Shown here: piece by piece, positions 45,363 to 56,105 of the stretch
How positions within the stretch are numbered: position 1 is the stretch's first letter
Layout: each line of letters starts with the position of its first letter
From: Virgisporangium aurantiacum
GTDB taxonomy: Bacteria; Actinomycetota; Actinomycetes; Mycobacteriales; Micromonosporaceae
Reading direction: 5' to 3'
Length of the DNA stretch: 64,000 nucleotides
Assembly: GCF_016863635.1 (NCBI RefSeq)
Contig: NZ_BOPG01000090.1
Coordinates: 1 to 64,000, forward strand
Translations under genes and position numbers: made by a program
The notes under the pieces: model-generated
What the model saw: only the letters and a program-made list of their open reading frames with translations
Told to the model about the DNA's origin: nothing
The model's database searches: none

Positions 45363-46198
45363 GACAGGTCCCGGCGCCGCATGAGCACGACCGCGGCGGC
45401 GAGGAACGCCGCCAGATACGCGGCGGTGAGAACGGCCGCGGACGGTCCACTGAGGACGGTCAGCACCCCGGGCGTGGCGTCGGGTCCCTCGGCGGTCGCG
45501 CCGAGCGCACCGGCCAGCGAGCCCGCCGCGGTGCCCGGCAGCCGGTCGGTCACCACGGCCAACGCGTCGAGCAGGTTCGCCGCGCCGCGCAACAGGTTCT
45601 CGACCACGAACGTCCACACCAGACCGAGCCCGACGCTCAACGCCGGCCCGCGCGTCACGGTCCCCAGAAAAATGCCCGCGGCGGCCCACATTCCCAACAC
45701 CAGGGCCGCGCCGCCGGCCGCCCGCGCGGTGTCGGCAAGGCCCGGAAGAACAACGCTCCGGGACTCGCTGAGCGCGATCACGCACGACAGCACCAGATCG
45801 AGGCACAGCGTCCACAGCACCAGCCCGACGACGAACACGCCGACCGACGCGATCGTGCCGCCCAGTGCGGTCCCCCGCCCCGGCCCCTGGGTCAGCACGG
45901 TCTTCCACGTGCCCCAGCCGTAGCCGCTGCCGGCGGCGAGCGCGCCGAAGATCAGCACGATCGCGCCGCCGAACATCGGCGTGCCGGCGACGAGGATCGC
46001 GGGCACGGCCGGCGGCAGCATCCCGCCGAGCAGATCGCCCGAAGAGCCTTGAAAGGCGGTGGCGGGATCGTCGGACCGGTACGCCATGTACGGGAAGGCG
46101 AACGAGAACATCACCTGCAACGCGGTCCAGACGCCGGCGAGCACCCACAGCGTCGGCCAGCGGCGCAGCCGCAACAGTTCGGCCTGCAGAACACTCAT
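45359..46198 (-). CDS. ABC-2 type permease
   Basis: About 279 residues with six hydrophobic segments (from WPTLWVLAGVWTALQVMFSF to AAYLAAFLAAAVVLMRRRDLS). GYGWGTWKTVLTQGPGR between the second and third segments matches NatB/YhaP-like ABC permeases. It partners the ATPase before it. The ATG starts inside that gene's stop codon (TGATG), so the two are coupled. Confidence 0.92.
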   Translation of the reverse strand: MSVLQAELLRLRRWPTLWVLAGVWTALQVMFSFAFPYMAYRSDDPATAFQGSSGDLLGGMLPPAVPAILVAGTPMFGGAIVLIFGALAAGSGYGWGTWKTVLTQGPGRGTALGGTIASVGVFVVGLVLWTLCLDLVLSCVIALSESRSVVLPGLADTARAAGGAALVLGMWAAAGIFLGTVTRGPALSVGLGLVWTFVVENLLRGAANLLDALAVVTDRLPGTAAGSLAGALGATAEGPDATPGVLTVLSGPSAAVLTAAYLAAFLAAAVVLMRRRDLS

Positions 46199-47103
46199 CA
46201 CGACACCCCCGTCATGCTCAGGAAGACCTCTTCGAGCGCCCGTTCCCGCACCACCAGCGTGTGCAGGTCGACGCCCTCGTGCACCAGGTTCCGGGCCAGT
46301 TCGGGCACGTCGACCCCGGCGGCCGGCACGGTCAGCACCTCGTGGCCGTGGTCGTCCAGGCCCGCCGTCACCTCCACGCCGGCCACGCGCGACACCACCC
46401 GTGCGGCGACCGCGACCGGCGCCGCGCGCACCTCCAGCACCGACCCGCCGCGCATCTGGTCGACCGTGCCCTGGTGCAGCAGCCGCCCGTCCGCGACCAC
46501 GCCGACCCGCTCGCAGATCTGCTGCACCTCGGCCAGCAGGTGGCTCGACAGCAGCACCGTCTGCCCGCCCGCGGCCACGTCGACCACGAGCATGCGCATC
46601 GCGGCCATGCCGGCCGGGTCGAGGCCGTTGGTCGGCTCGTCGAGGATCAGCAGGTCGGGGTCGCCGAGCAGGGCCGCCGCGACGCCCAGCCGCTGCTTCA
46701 TGCCCAGCGAGTAGGTGCGGAACCGGTCCTTGCCGCGGGCCGCCAGGTCGACCCGGTCGAGCGCCCGGTCGGCGGCGCGGTCGTCGAGGCCCCGGTAGCG
46801 GGCCAGCACCCGGAGGTTCTGCCGGCCGGACAGGTACGGGTAGAACCCCGGCCCCTCGACCAGCGCGCCCACCCGGCGCAGCGCGTCGGGCGCCCCCGGC
46901 GGGTGGCCCAGCACCGACGCGGTTCCGGCGGTCGGCCGCACCAGGCCGAGCAGCATGCGCAGCGTCGTCGTCTTGCCGGCCCCGTTCGGGCCGAGGAACC
47001 CGTACACCTCGCCGCGGCGCACCTCGAGCGTCACGCCGTCGACGGCGGCCCGGGTGCCGTAGCGCTTCGTCAATCCGTCCGTGGCGACAACGGTCTGAGT
47101 CAT
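46198..47103 (-). CDS. ABC transporter ATP-binding protein
   Basis: About 301 residues. It has Walker A LGPNGAGKTT, signature SLGMKQRLG, Walker B LLILDEPTNGLD and switch His in SSHLLAEV. The C-terminus ends ALEEVFLSMTG, usual for the bacitracin/drug exporter type. The ATG at 47103 is preferred; MGR three codons upstream is also possible. The kinase gene precedes it by 44 bases. Confidence 0.94.
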   Translation of the reverse strand: MTQTVVATDGLTKRYGTRAAVDGVTLEVRRGEVYGFLGPNGAGKTTTLRMLLGLVRPTAGTASVLGHPPGAPDALRRVGALVEGPGFYPYLSGRQNLRVLARYRGLDDRAADRALDRVDLAARGKDRFRTYSLGMKQRLGVAAALLGDPDLLILDEPTNGLDPAGMAAMRMLVVDVAAGGQTVLLSSHLLAEVQQICERVGVVADGRLLHQGTVDQMRGGSVLEVRAAPVAVAARVVSRVAGVEVTAGLDDHGHEVLTVPAAGVDVPELARNLVHEGVDLHTLVVRERALEEVFLSMTGVS

Positions 47104-47147
47104 GCGTCCCATGCTCGTGAACGCACGGGAAGGACACGTCCGTCGCG

Positions 47148-48278
47148 CTACGACTCCTCGGCTACGTCCGCGGGCGTAGGAATCTCCGCGCGCACCTCGA
47201 AGACGCCGGCGCGCCCGGTCCCCGCGGTGAGCGTCCCCCCGAGATGGGCCACGCGGCGCCGCATGCCCGCGATGCCGAAGCCCTCGACGTGCGACCCCGC
47301 GTCGAGGTCCTGGTTCGCGACGGTGAGGGTGACCCCCTCGGCCCGGTACGCGATCTCCACGGTCGCCATCGGGTGCGGCGAGTGCTTGACCACGTTGGTC
47401 AACGACTCCTGCAGGATGCGGTAGGCGGCGAGGTCGGCGGCGGCCGGCAGGGTGCGGGGCGGGCCCTGCACCGCGAGGTCGACGGTCACCCCGGCGTCCT
47501 CGACGCGGCGGCGCAGGTCGTCGACGCGGGCCAGCCCGGGCGTCGGCGCGCGGTCGCCGGAGACGTCCGGCGTGATCGCGGCCAGCGTCGCCCGCAGTTC
47601 GGCCAGCGCGTCGGAGCTGGCCCGGCTGATCGCCGCCAGCGCCACGTGCGCCTGCCCGGGTTTCGTCTGCTGCATGTGCAGCGCGATGTCGGCCTGCATC
47701 TGGATCGCGGCCAGCCCGTGCCCGACCACGTCGTGCACCTCCTGCGCCAGCCGCAGCCGCTCCGCGTCGACCAGCCGCCGCTCGGCCTCGGCCCGCTCCC
47801 GGGCCACCGCCTCCTGCACCATCCGGCGGGCCACGCCCACCGTGAACGGGATCGCCACCCACGCCGTCGCCGGGATCAGCCCGGCGATCGTCGCATTGTC
47901 GGTGACGATGTGTGCCGACAGCACGACGAGCGCCCCACCGGCGGCGACCGCCGCCACGGCCATCGACAGCCGGCGGGCCACCGAGTACACGCCCACCGCC
48001 GCCGACACGAGAACCGGGCCGGGCGGGTAGCCGAGCACCAGGTACGCCGAGGTGGCCACGGTCGCCACCACCAGCGTCGCCACCGGCCACCGCCGCCGGA
48101 ACGCGAGCGCCGCCGTGGCCACCACGATCAGCGCCACCGCGGCCAGATCCGGTGCCTTGTCCTCGGTCCGCACCCGCGCGATGACCGGCAGCGTCGCCAG
48201 ACAGAGCACCAGCAGCCCGACGGCGAGCCCCACCTCACCCGCGACCGCCCGCCGCTGCCCGCTCATCACGCTGTCCAT
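47148..48278 (-). CDS. Sensor histidine kinase (DesK/NarX type)
   Basis: About 376 residues. Four to six membrane segments (about 15-150) precede HisKA_3 with phospho-His in AQEVHDVVGHGLAA (about 190) and HATPase_c with YRILQESLTNVVKHS and EGFGIAGMRRRV. It heads the operon that encodes an exporter and a response regulator. The start ATG at 48278 was chosen for its ACC ATC context; MSGQ four codons later is possible. Confidence 0.92.
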   Translation of the reverse strand: MDSVMSGQRRAVAGEVGLAVGLLVLCLATLPVIARVRTEDKAPDLAAVALIVVATAALAFRRRWPVATLVVATVATSAYLVLGYPPGPVLVSAAVGVYSVARRLSMAVAAVAAGGALVVLSAHIVTDNATIAGLIPATAWVAIPFTVGVARRMVQEAVARERAEAERRLVDAERLRLAQEVHDVVGHGLAAIQMQADIALHMQQTKPGQAHVALAAISRASSDALAELRATLAAITPDVSGDRAPTPGLARVDDLRRRVEDAGVTVDLAVQGPPRTLPAAADLAAYRILQESLTNVVKHSPHPMATVEIAYRAEGVTLTVANQDLDAGSHVEGFGIAGMRRRVAHLGGTLTAGTGRAGVFEVRAEIPTPADVAEES

Positions 48279-49063
48279 GATGGTCGCCCGCCGCCCCGCA
48301 CCGCGTACGCCCGCCAACGTATTTCGGTTGTCGATCACCGGGTGGGCGGCCACGCTGTGCGGGTGAGCGGCAGGCTGCGGGAGATCGCCCGGGTCACGGT
48401 GGAGATCGCCGGGGCGGGCCACTACCGCACGCCGTCGGGCCGCCAGGTCACGATCGACGTCGCGGCGGCGGTCGCCGGCACCCGCCTGTACGAACCGGGC
48501 GAGACCCTCCCGAAGGCCGCACCGGGCACGCCCGACATCGAGGTCACCCACGAGTCCACGCTCGTCGCGACCCGCCGACTGCAGGGCGACGTCGCCGCCC
48601 TCGTCTTCGCCTCCGCAAAGAACCCCGGCGGCGGCTTCCTCGGCGGCGCCAAGGCGCAGGAGGAGGACCTCGCGCGGGCGTCGGCGCTGTACCCGTGCCT
48701 GCGTGCCGCGTCCGATTTCTATGCCCACCACCGCGACCAGCGCGACCTCCGCTACACCGACCGCGTGATCTACTCGCCGGCCGTCCCGGTCTTCCGCGAC
48801 GACAAGGGCGCCCTCCTCGACGAGCCCTACACCACGTCGTTCCTCACCGCCGCCGCCCCGAACGCCGGCGCGATCCACCGCAACCAGCCCGCCGACGCAC
48901 GCGACCTCCCCGCGGTCCTCGCCCGCCGGGCGACGCGGGTGCTCCGGGTCGCGGCCGCCCACGGCCACCGCACGCTGGTGCTCGGCGCATGGGGCTGCGG
49001 CGTGTTCCGCAACGACCCCGCCACCGTCGCGAACGCCTTCGCCGACGCGCTCCGCGAGGTCGC

Positions 49064-50386
<1,323 letters not shown>

Positions 50387-50423
50387 AACAATGCGAAAGC
50401 CGACAGACCACCGGAAAAGCCGG

Positions 50424-52196
50424 CTAACCCGTCCGGTCGGGGGACACGGACAGCAGCGGGGTCAGCGCCGGATTGTCGACGTCGACGGCGAGCAGGCGCG
50501 CCGCCCGGAGCGCGCCCCGGTCACCCAGCCGGTGCCGGTGCAGGTGCGCCCGCACCACGAGTTCACGCAGGTCACACCGGGCCGCCAGGGCACTGAGCGC
50601 GGCCAGCATCGGTTCGGCCCGGCCGGGCTCGTCGCGGTCGAGGGCGGCGCCGATCGCCGTGTCCAGGACGTGCGCGTGCACCCACTGGTACCGGTCGGTC
50701 ACCCGGGAACAGCGGCTCGCGGCCACGTCGAGCCAGCGGGCGGCCTCGCCGGGCTCGCCCTTCTCCGCGTGGAGCAGGCCGAGCCCGCGCGCGGCCATGC
50801 CCTCCCAGCACGGGTCGCCGAGCTGGCAGCCCAGCGCCCACGCGTGCTCCAGCCCGTCGGCGGCGGCGGCGAGGTCACCGGCGGCCAGGTCGAGCTCCGC
50901 CCGCAGCGACTGCGGCCAGGGCAGGAACGCGATCCACCGCTGGTCGTGCACCAGCGCCAGCGTGGCGTCGAGGGCCGCGGCCGCCTGCGCCCGCTCGCCG
51001 CGCAGCAGGTGCGCCCGGCCCAGCAGCGACAGCGACCAGGCGTGCTGCCGGTGGTCGCCGCACCGGGCCGCCCGGGTCACCGAGTCGTCGAGGTGGTCGA
51101 ACGCGCGCGCGTAGTCGCCGGAGTCGGAGGCGTTCATCCCGCGCACGCCGAGGATCGCGGCGAGCTCGTCGTCGGTCTCGGCATCGGCGGTCGCCCGGGC
51201 CAGCCAGCTCTCGGCGGTGGCCCGCCGGCCGGCCTGCACCTCGACGAAGCCTAGCTCGCGGTGCGCGGTCACCGCCGTCGCCCGGTCGCCGGCGCGGGTG
51301 GCGTGGCCGATCGCCTCCTGCAGCACGACCGCGCCCTCCTCGTCGCGTCCGCGCACCGCGTGCACCAGCGCGCCGCCGAGCGCCGCCAACGCCCGGCCGC
51401 GCAACGCCGCGTCACCGAACGAGGCCGCCTCGGCGACGGCCCGGCGCAGGCATTCCAGGCCGGCGTCGACGGCGCCGGCCGCGATCGCGGCGCGGCCGGC
51501 GTCGAGCTGGCTCTGCGCCGCCGCGCGGCCGCGCAGCGGCAAGATGCTGGGGGACGCCGAGCTGAGCGTCGCCGCCTCCCGCAACGCCGGTGACGGCTCC
51601 GTACCCAGTTCCCGGCGCAGGAGGTCGGTGCAGGCCGCCACCTGCCGCTCGGCGGCGGCCCGGTCGCCGGTCATCGCGAGCCCGCGCACGAGGAGTTCGT
51701 GGTTGCCCTGCTCCAACGGGTTGCGGGCGACGGCGCGGGCGGCGTACGGCACCGCGTCCCCCGGCCTGTTCGCCGCGAGCGCCGCGGCGGCCGCGGCGCG
51801 CAACCGGGCCTCGATCGCCGCCGCGACCCGGTGCCGCTCGACCAGCAACCAGGCGTCGAAGGCCGCGTCGATCTCGAACCCCTCGAGGAGGTCGCCGTCG
51901 GAGTCCTCGCCGTGGAGGTCGACCTCGTAGCCGGCCGGCAGCGTGCGGTCGACCGGGTCGCCCTTGAACAGGTCGGTGCCGAGGACGCGCCGGAGCTCGG
52001 CGAGCGTCCAGCGCAGCGCGCCCAGCGGGTCGGCGGCGTCGGCGAACAGCAGTTCGGCGAGGTGCCGGCGGCCCGGCGGGCGGTCGGCGAGCAGGAGGTA
52101 GCACAGCAGTGCCCACGCCTTGCGTCCCCGGGGCGCGCGGACCGGCCGGCCGTCCTTCTCGACGGCCGGCGGTCCGAGCAGCCTGATCGTGACCAT
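50424..52196 (-). CDS. BTAD/TPR transcriptional regulator (SARP-like)
   Basis: About 590 residues. A winged helix (about 1-95: VTIRLLGPPAVEKDG, LHRRHLAELL-like) and a bacterial transcriptional activation domain (about 100-245) are followed by about 330 residues of TPR-like repeats without an ATPase domain. Such proteins activate neighbouring genes, often in secondary metabolism. Its likely target is the methyltransferase gene, which lies just upstream and reads the same way, though no cluster is evident here. Confidence 0.88.
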   Translation of the reverse strand: MVTIRLLGPPAVEKDGRPVRAPRGRKAWALLCYLLLADRPPGRRHLAELLFADAADPLGALRWTLAELRRVLGTDLFKGDPVDRTLPAGYEVDLHGEDSDGDLLEGFEIDAAFDAWLLVERHRVAAAIEARLRAAAAAALAANRPGDAVPYAARAVARNPLEQGNHELLVRGLAMTGDRAAAERQVAACTDLLRRELGTEPSPALREAATLSSASPSILPLRGRAAAQSQLDAGRAAIAAGAVDAGLECLRRAVAEAASFGDAALRGRALAALGGALVHAVRGRDEEGAVVLQEAIGHATRAGDRATAVTAHRELGFVEVQAGRRATAESWLARATADAETDDELAAILGVRGMNASDSGDYARAFDHLDDSVTRAARCGDHRQHAWSLSLLGRAHLLRGERAQAAAALDATLALVHDQRWIAFLPWPQSLRAELDLAAGDLAAAADGLEHAWALGCQLGDPCWEGMAARGLGLLHAEKGEPGEAARWLDVAASRCSRVTDRYQWVHAHVLDTAIGAALDRDEPGRAEPMLAALSALAARCDLRELVVRAHLHRHRLGDRGALRAARLLAVDVDNPALTPLLSVSPDRTG

Positions 52197-52206
52197 CCGT
52201 TCGGGA

Positions 52207-53013
52207 TTATGCGCGCCGGACGCCCACGGCTTCCAGGTACTCGCTCGGCGCGACCAGCGTCCCGTCGTCGGCGACGTTGAACTCGCGCGGCACGTCGGCG
52301 AGTTCCGCGGCGAACTTCTTGAGGTCGTCGTCCGACAGCGTGCCGGCCAGCCTCGTGATCGGACCGTAGAAGTCGCGGAACCACTCGGAGAAGTGCTCGG
52401 CGTTCAGGTAGCGGAACGCGTAGGTGCGCACGGTGAGGTTGGTCCACTCCACGCGGTCACCGAACAGCTCGGTCAGGTGGCCGGGCGTCCCCCACAGCGT
52501 CCCCGGACGGACGCCCGCCGGCGGCGGCGCCCAGCCGGCGACGGTCTTGAACATCTGGCCGACCATGCCGCTCGGGGTCCAGTTCGCGATCGCGATCTTC
52601 CCGCCGATCTTCGTGGCGCGGACGAGTTCGTCGGCCGCCTTCTGGTGGTCGGGGGCGAACATGACGCCGACGGTGCTGCAGGTGAGGTCGAACTCCTGGT
52701 CGCCGACCGGCAGGTTCTCGGCGTCGCCCTCGATGAAGGTGACGTCGAGGTGCTCGGCCTTCGCCCGCTCGCGCCCCTGCTCCAGCAGGTTCCGGGCGTA
52801 GTCGACGCCGCTGGCGACGGCGAACCGGCGAGCGGCGGCCATCGCCGCGTTGCCCTGGCCGCAGGCGACGTCGAGCACCCGCTGGCCGGCCCGCACGTCG
52901 GCGGCCTCCACCAGCAGTTCGGCGATGATCTGCAAGGTGTTGCCGACCCGCGGGTAGTCGCCGGTCTCCCAGGCTGCCCGCTGGTTCTTCTTGATGGTTT
53001 CGAAGTCCGTCAT
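52207..53013 (-). CDS. Class I SAM-dependent methyltransferase
   Basis: About 268 residues. Motif I is VLDVACGQGNAAMAAAR, and DAENLPVGDQEFDLTCS is the usual acidic and post-I region (Methyltransf_11/25 type). The substrate cannot be read; a small molecule is likely. GAGGAG nine bases before the ATG supports the start. It precedes the BTAD regulator gene by 10 bases, so the two may be cotranscribed. Confidence 0.9.
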   Translation of the reverse strand: MTDFETIKKNQRAAWETGDYPRVGNTLQIIAELLVEAADVRAGQRVLDVACGQGNAAMAAARRFAVASGVDYARNLLEQGRERAKAEHLDVTFIEGDAENLPVGDQEFDLTCSTVGVMFAPDHQKAADELVRATKIGGKIAIANWTPSGMVGQMFKTVAGWAPPPAGVRPGTLWGTPGHLTELFGDRVEWTNLTVRTYAFRYLNAEHFSEWFRDFYGPITRLAGTLSDDDLKKFAAELADVPREFNVADDGTLVAPSEYLEAVGVRRA

Positions 53014-53109
53014 GGTTGTGCGCTCCTCTGTTTCTCTCGATCGAGATCCTCCTCGCGCACCGTGTGACGGGGCGTGTGAACCGGGTGTCGGCTGCTTGTC
53101 AGGTCTAAG

Positions 53110-54123
53110 GTGGACGGCGTGCCGGACCAGCCGTTGCTCCTGTCCTTCGACGGCAACAGCCTCATGCACCGCGCCTACCACGCCGCCGCCACGGGAAAGC
53201 ACGTCGACGACTGGGGTCGGCCGGTGTGGGCGATCAAGGGGCTGGTCGGGTACATCGCGCGGGCGGCCGCGCAACTGCGTCCCGACGCGGTCCTGGTCGG
53301 CTTCGACTGCGGCGTCTCGTCCGCCCGCAAGGTCGACTACCCCGGGTACAAGGCGCACCGCCCCGACAAACCGGACGATCTTCTTTCGCAGCTTCTCGCG
53401 GCACCGTCGGTGCTCCGGGACGCCGCCTTCCAGGTGGTGCAGCCCACCGGCTACGAGGCCGACGACGTGCTGGCCAGTTCGGTCGCGCTGGCCCGGGCCG
53501 GCGGCTGGCGGTGCGTCGTGGTCACCAGCGACCGCGACTCGTTCGCGCTGGTCGATGCCACCACGTCGGTGCTGCGGGTCCGCAACGGCGGCCTGGAGAA
53601 CGCGACGCTGGTGACCGCCGTCTCGATGCCCGACGTGTGCGGGGTCGAGGCGTGGCAGTACCCCGACCTGGCCGCCCTGCGTGGCGACGCCTCCGACAAC
53701 CTCCCCGGTGTCCGCGGCTTCGGCTCGACCACCGCGGCGCGGTTGCTGGCCGCGTTCGGCAGCGTCGACGCCGCGCTGAAGGCCGCGTTCGACGACCTGC
53801 GCGCCGCCGTCGGCGAGGCCGCCGCCCGCACGTTCTCGGCCGCCGAGACCAGGGAGACGGTGGACCGCAACCGCCGCCTGATGCGCATGCGTTACGACCT
53901 CCCCCTCCCCTCCCTCGACGACGTTCGCCTCCCGCTGGACTACCTGGTGATGCGCCGGGCCCTGGCCAGACGCGGGATCATCCTCGGCCCGTCCCTGTGG
54001 GCCCTGACCGGCGGCAGCCCCCCGGTGCCGGAGGAGGCCGTCCCGTTCGTCCGCCCCCGGGAGGGCGCCCGCACGCCGCAGTCACGACGCGCCCCCGGCG
54101 AAGGTCAAATGGCCCTGTTCTGA
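53110..54123 (+). CDS. 5'-3' exonuclease (Pol I N-terminal / FEN family)
   Basis: About 337 residues. The acidic nuclease residues appear in LSFDGNSLMHRAYHA, GFDCGVSSARK, YEADDVLAS and TSDRDSFALVD, and an H3TH region in GDASDNLPGVRGFGSTTAARLL. It removes 5' flaps or RNA primers. The C-terminus ends QMALF, like the beta-clamp-binding pentapeptide QLxLF at protein ends. The start is GTG 53110 or 53119. Confidence 0.93.
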   Translation: MDGVPDQPLLLSFDGNSLMHRAYHAAATGKHVDDWGRPVWAIKGLVGYIARAAAQLRPDAVLVGFDCGVSSARKVDYPGYKAHRPDKPDDLLSQLLAAPSVLRDAAFQVVQPTGYEADDVLASSVALARAGGWRCVVVTSDRDSFALVDATTSVLRVRNGGLENATLVTAVSMPDVCGVEAWQYPDLAALRGDASDNLPGVRGFGSTTAARLLAAFGSVDAALKAAFDDLRAAVGEAAARTFSAAETRETVDRNRRLMRMRYDLPLPSLDDVRLPLDYLVMRRALARRGIILGPSLWALTGGSPPVPEEAVPFVRPREGARTPQSRRAPGEGQMALF

Positions 54124-54138
54124 CGGAGGCGCCGGCGG

Positions 54139-55188
54139 TCAGCGCCAGCGGGAGCGCAGGGCCGTCGCCAGCGGGAGGGGCGCTATCGCGAACAGCGTCA
54201 GGCCCGTGGCCGCCGCCGCGTATGCCCACCAGTTGCCGGTGGTCAGGCCGGTCGTGTCGCCAGCGATCCGCACGAAGGGCTGCACCACCAGCAGGGCGGC
54301 CGGCGGCAGCACGAGCAGTGTCGCCCACCAGCCCCGGGCGTCCCGCCGGAACGCCCGCACGAACCCGGTGCCGACTGCGCCCGCCACCAGCCCGAGGGCG
54401 ACGAACGCCATGACGTCCCGGCCGGTGGCCCAGTACCCGTACAGCGGCGCGCCGTCGACGGCCGCGGCGAACGCCAGCCCCGCCGTGGCGACGGCCGACA
54501 TCCCGACGGCGGTCCGGCTGCCCCGGTGCGCCCGCCAGCCCAGGGCGAGCAGCCCGAGCGCCACCTGCGGCACGAGCACGAGCAGCGGCGGCCGCTCGAA
54601 CGGCGTCACCGCGGCCGCCGGCACCAGCAGCACGGTGACCGCGACCGCACCCGCCACCAGCCGGCGGGTGACCCAACCCGGCAGGGCGACGGCGCTCAGC
54701 CCGGCCAGGATCCAGCCCACCCAGGCGACGGCGCCCAGGGACTGCACCGGCCCGAGCGTCCGCAGCTCGATCCCGGCCGGCACCGCCCGCGGTTCGACGG
54801 TCGACAGCCACACCGCGGCCAGCGCCACCGCCGCGCACAGGGCGAACGTCGACGCGAACGGAACGGCGTCGGCCAGGCCGGACGAGCCACGCGCCCGCAG
54901 CCGGGCCCGGACGCCCGCGCCAACCAGGTCGACGACGTCGGCCGGCCGGGGCCACCCCCGGAAGACGCCGTACGACCGCCGGGCCGCGACGTCGAGATAG
55001 GTGTCGAGGATCTCGCCGCCCCGCTCGGCCCGGTACGCGGCCGGGTAGGCGCGCAACAGCCACCGGTAGCGGGCGGCCAGCCGCATCCCGGCATCCGCCT
55101 CGTCGGGCGTCCGGCGCACACCGGCGACCCTCAGCACCGTGCCGACAGCGGCCCGGAAGCCACGACCGGCCGCACCGAACCCCGCCAT
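54139..55188 (-). CDS. Polytopic membrane protein of PadR operon
   Basis: About 349 residues that I do not recognise as an enzyme. The N-terminal 90 residues are cytoplasmic (RYRWLLRAYPAAYRAERGGEIL, like the short motif found in many PadR-linked permease-like proteins), followed by about eight membrane segments. Its ATG overlaps the PadR stop (TGATG). Such proteins are usually membrane components controlled by the PadR repressor. Confidence 0.82.
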   Translation of the reverse strand: MAGFGAAGRGFRAAVGTVLRVAGVRRTPDEADAGMRLAARYRWLLRAYPAAYRAERGGEILDTYLDVAARRSYGVFRGWPRPADVVDLVGAGVRARLRARGSSGLADAVPFASTFALCAAVALAAVWLSTVEPRAVPAGIELRTLGPVQSLGAVAWVGWILAGLSAVALPGWVTRRLVAGAVAVTVLLVPAAAVTPFERPPLLVLVPQVALGLLALGWRAHRGSRTAVGMSAVATAGLAFAAAVDGAPLYGYWATGRDVMAFVALGLVAGAVGTGFVRAFRRDARGWWATLLVLPPAALLVVQPFVRIAGDTTGLTTGNWWAYAAAATGLTLFAIAPLPLATALRSRWR

Positions 55189-55541
55189 CACGCCGTGCCA
55201 CCCACAGCCGGCCGGACGGTCGCGGAGCGGGCCCGCAACCGCCGGGTGGCCGCCAACGCGTTGCGGCGCAGCCGATCGGCGGCCGCGGCGAGGACGGCAG
55301 CACCGTCGTCGGTGAGGCGGTAGTAGCGGCGCAGGCGGCCGTCGACGATTTCCTCGCGGTCGGCGGTGACGAGGCCGTCGTCGCCGAGGCGGTCGAGGGC
55401 GCCGTACAGGGTGCCCGGGCGCAGTTCGACCCGCCCGCCGGACAGCGTGGCGACCTCGGTGATCAGGCCGTATCCGTGCAGCGGCCCGGCCGCGAGCGCG
55501 GTGAGGATCAGGAACGTGGGTTCTTGCAACGTCTCCCGCAT
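55188..55541 (-). CDS. PadR family transcriptional regulator
   Basis: About 117 residues. A winged helix in TFLILTALAAGPLHGYGLI and RPGTLYGALDRLGDDGLV matches PadR-type repressors with a short C-terminal helix. The ATG (MRETLQEPTF) is the family start. It is coupled to the membrane-protein gene, which it probably represses together with itself. The tRNA genes begin 58 bases upstream on the same strand. Confidence 0.92.
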   Translation of the reverse strand: MRETLQEPTFLILTALAAGPLHGYGLITEVATLSGGRVELRPGTLYGALDRLGDDGLVTADREEIVDGRLRRYYRLTDDGAAVLAAAADRLRRNALAATRRLRARSATVRPAVGGTA

Positions 55542-55598
55542 GGCGGCAATATATCGGTGACGAAGGTATGCTCGCAACGAGGACATGCGGAACCGAAG

Positions 55599-55684
55599 CG
55601 GAGAGGAGGAGGGTCGAACTCCTACGGGTGTCCCCCAACGGTTTTCGAAACCGCGGCCGGCGCCAACTGTCGGCTGGCCTCTCC
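55599..55684 (-). tRNA. tRNA-Ser(CGA)
   Basis: An 86-nt cloverleaf with acceptor GGAGAGG/CCTCTCC, discriminator G, T arm AGGAG-TTCGACC-CTCCT and the long variable arm of serine tRNAs. The anticodon loop TTCGAAA gives CGA. No CCA is encoded. It is the last of three tandem tRNA genes. Confidence 0.9.
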
Positions 55685-55709
55685 GAGCGAACAACAAACA
55701 ACAGCACAG

Positions 55710-55783
55710 TCGGGTTGGCCGGATTTGAACCGACGACCTCTGCTACCCGAAAGCAGCGCGCTCCCAAGCTGCGCCACAACCCG
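55710..55783 (-). tRNA. tRNA-Pro(CGG)
   Basis: A 74-nt cloverleaf with acceptor CGGGTTG/CAACCCG, discriminator A, and anticodon stem CTGCT/AGCAG around loop TTCGGGT, which gives CGG. No CCA is encoded. It is the middle one of three tandem tRNA genes. Confidence 0.92.
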
Positions 55784-55795
55784 TTGATACGTGCG

Positions 55796-55867
55796 TGCCC
55801 ACGCAGGGAATCGAACCCCGATCCCAGGTTTCGTAGACCTGTGTCTTCTCCTTTGGACCACGTAGGC
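55796..55867 (-). tRNA. tRNA-Arg(ACG)
   Basis: A 72-nt cloverleaf with acceptor GCCTACG/CGTGGGC (one G-T pair), anticodon stem CAGGT/ACCTG around loop CTACGAA (ACG) and T arm CGGGG-TTCGATT-CCCTG. The D stem is weak, only three pairs. A small hairpin (ACCGTCC-ACAAA-GGACGGT, 55871-55889) lies just before its 5' end and may be a processing or leader element. Confidence 0.8.
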
Positions 55868-56105
55868 ATGACCGTCCACAAAGGACGGTTAAATCAGAGC
55901 GAAGAAAAGCCGCCCGGACCCGGTGCGGGTGGGCGGCGTAGGCGTGTTGCCAATGCCTACGGTCGCCCCGGTACCGGTCGCGACTGGAAGGATCGCGGTG
56001 CGGACGATGAACGTCGGAACATCTCGCTTCCCCTTCCCGTGCTTGGCGTCTCCACGAGAATACGACCCACCCGCAAGCAGACACAACCCATTACCGTGTC
56101 ATGGC

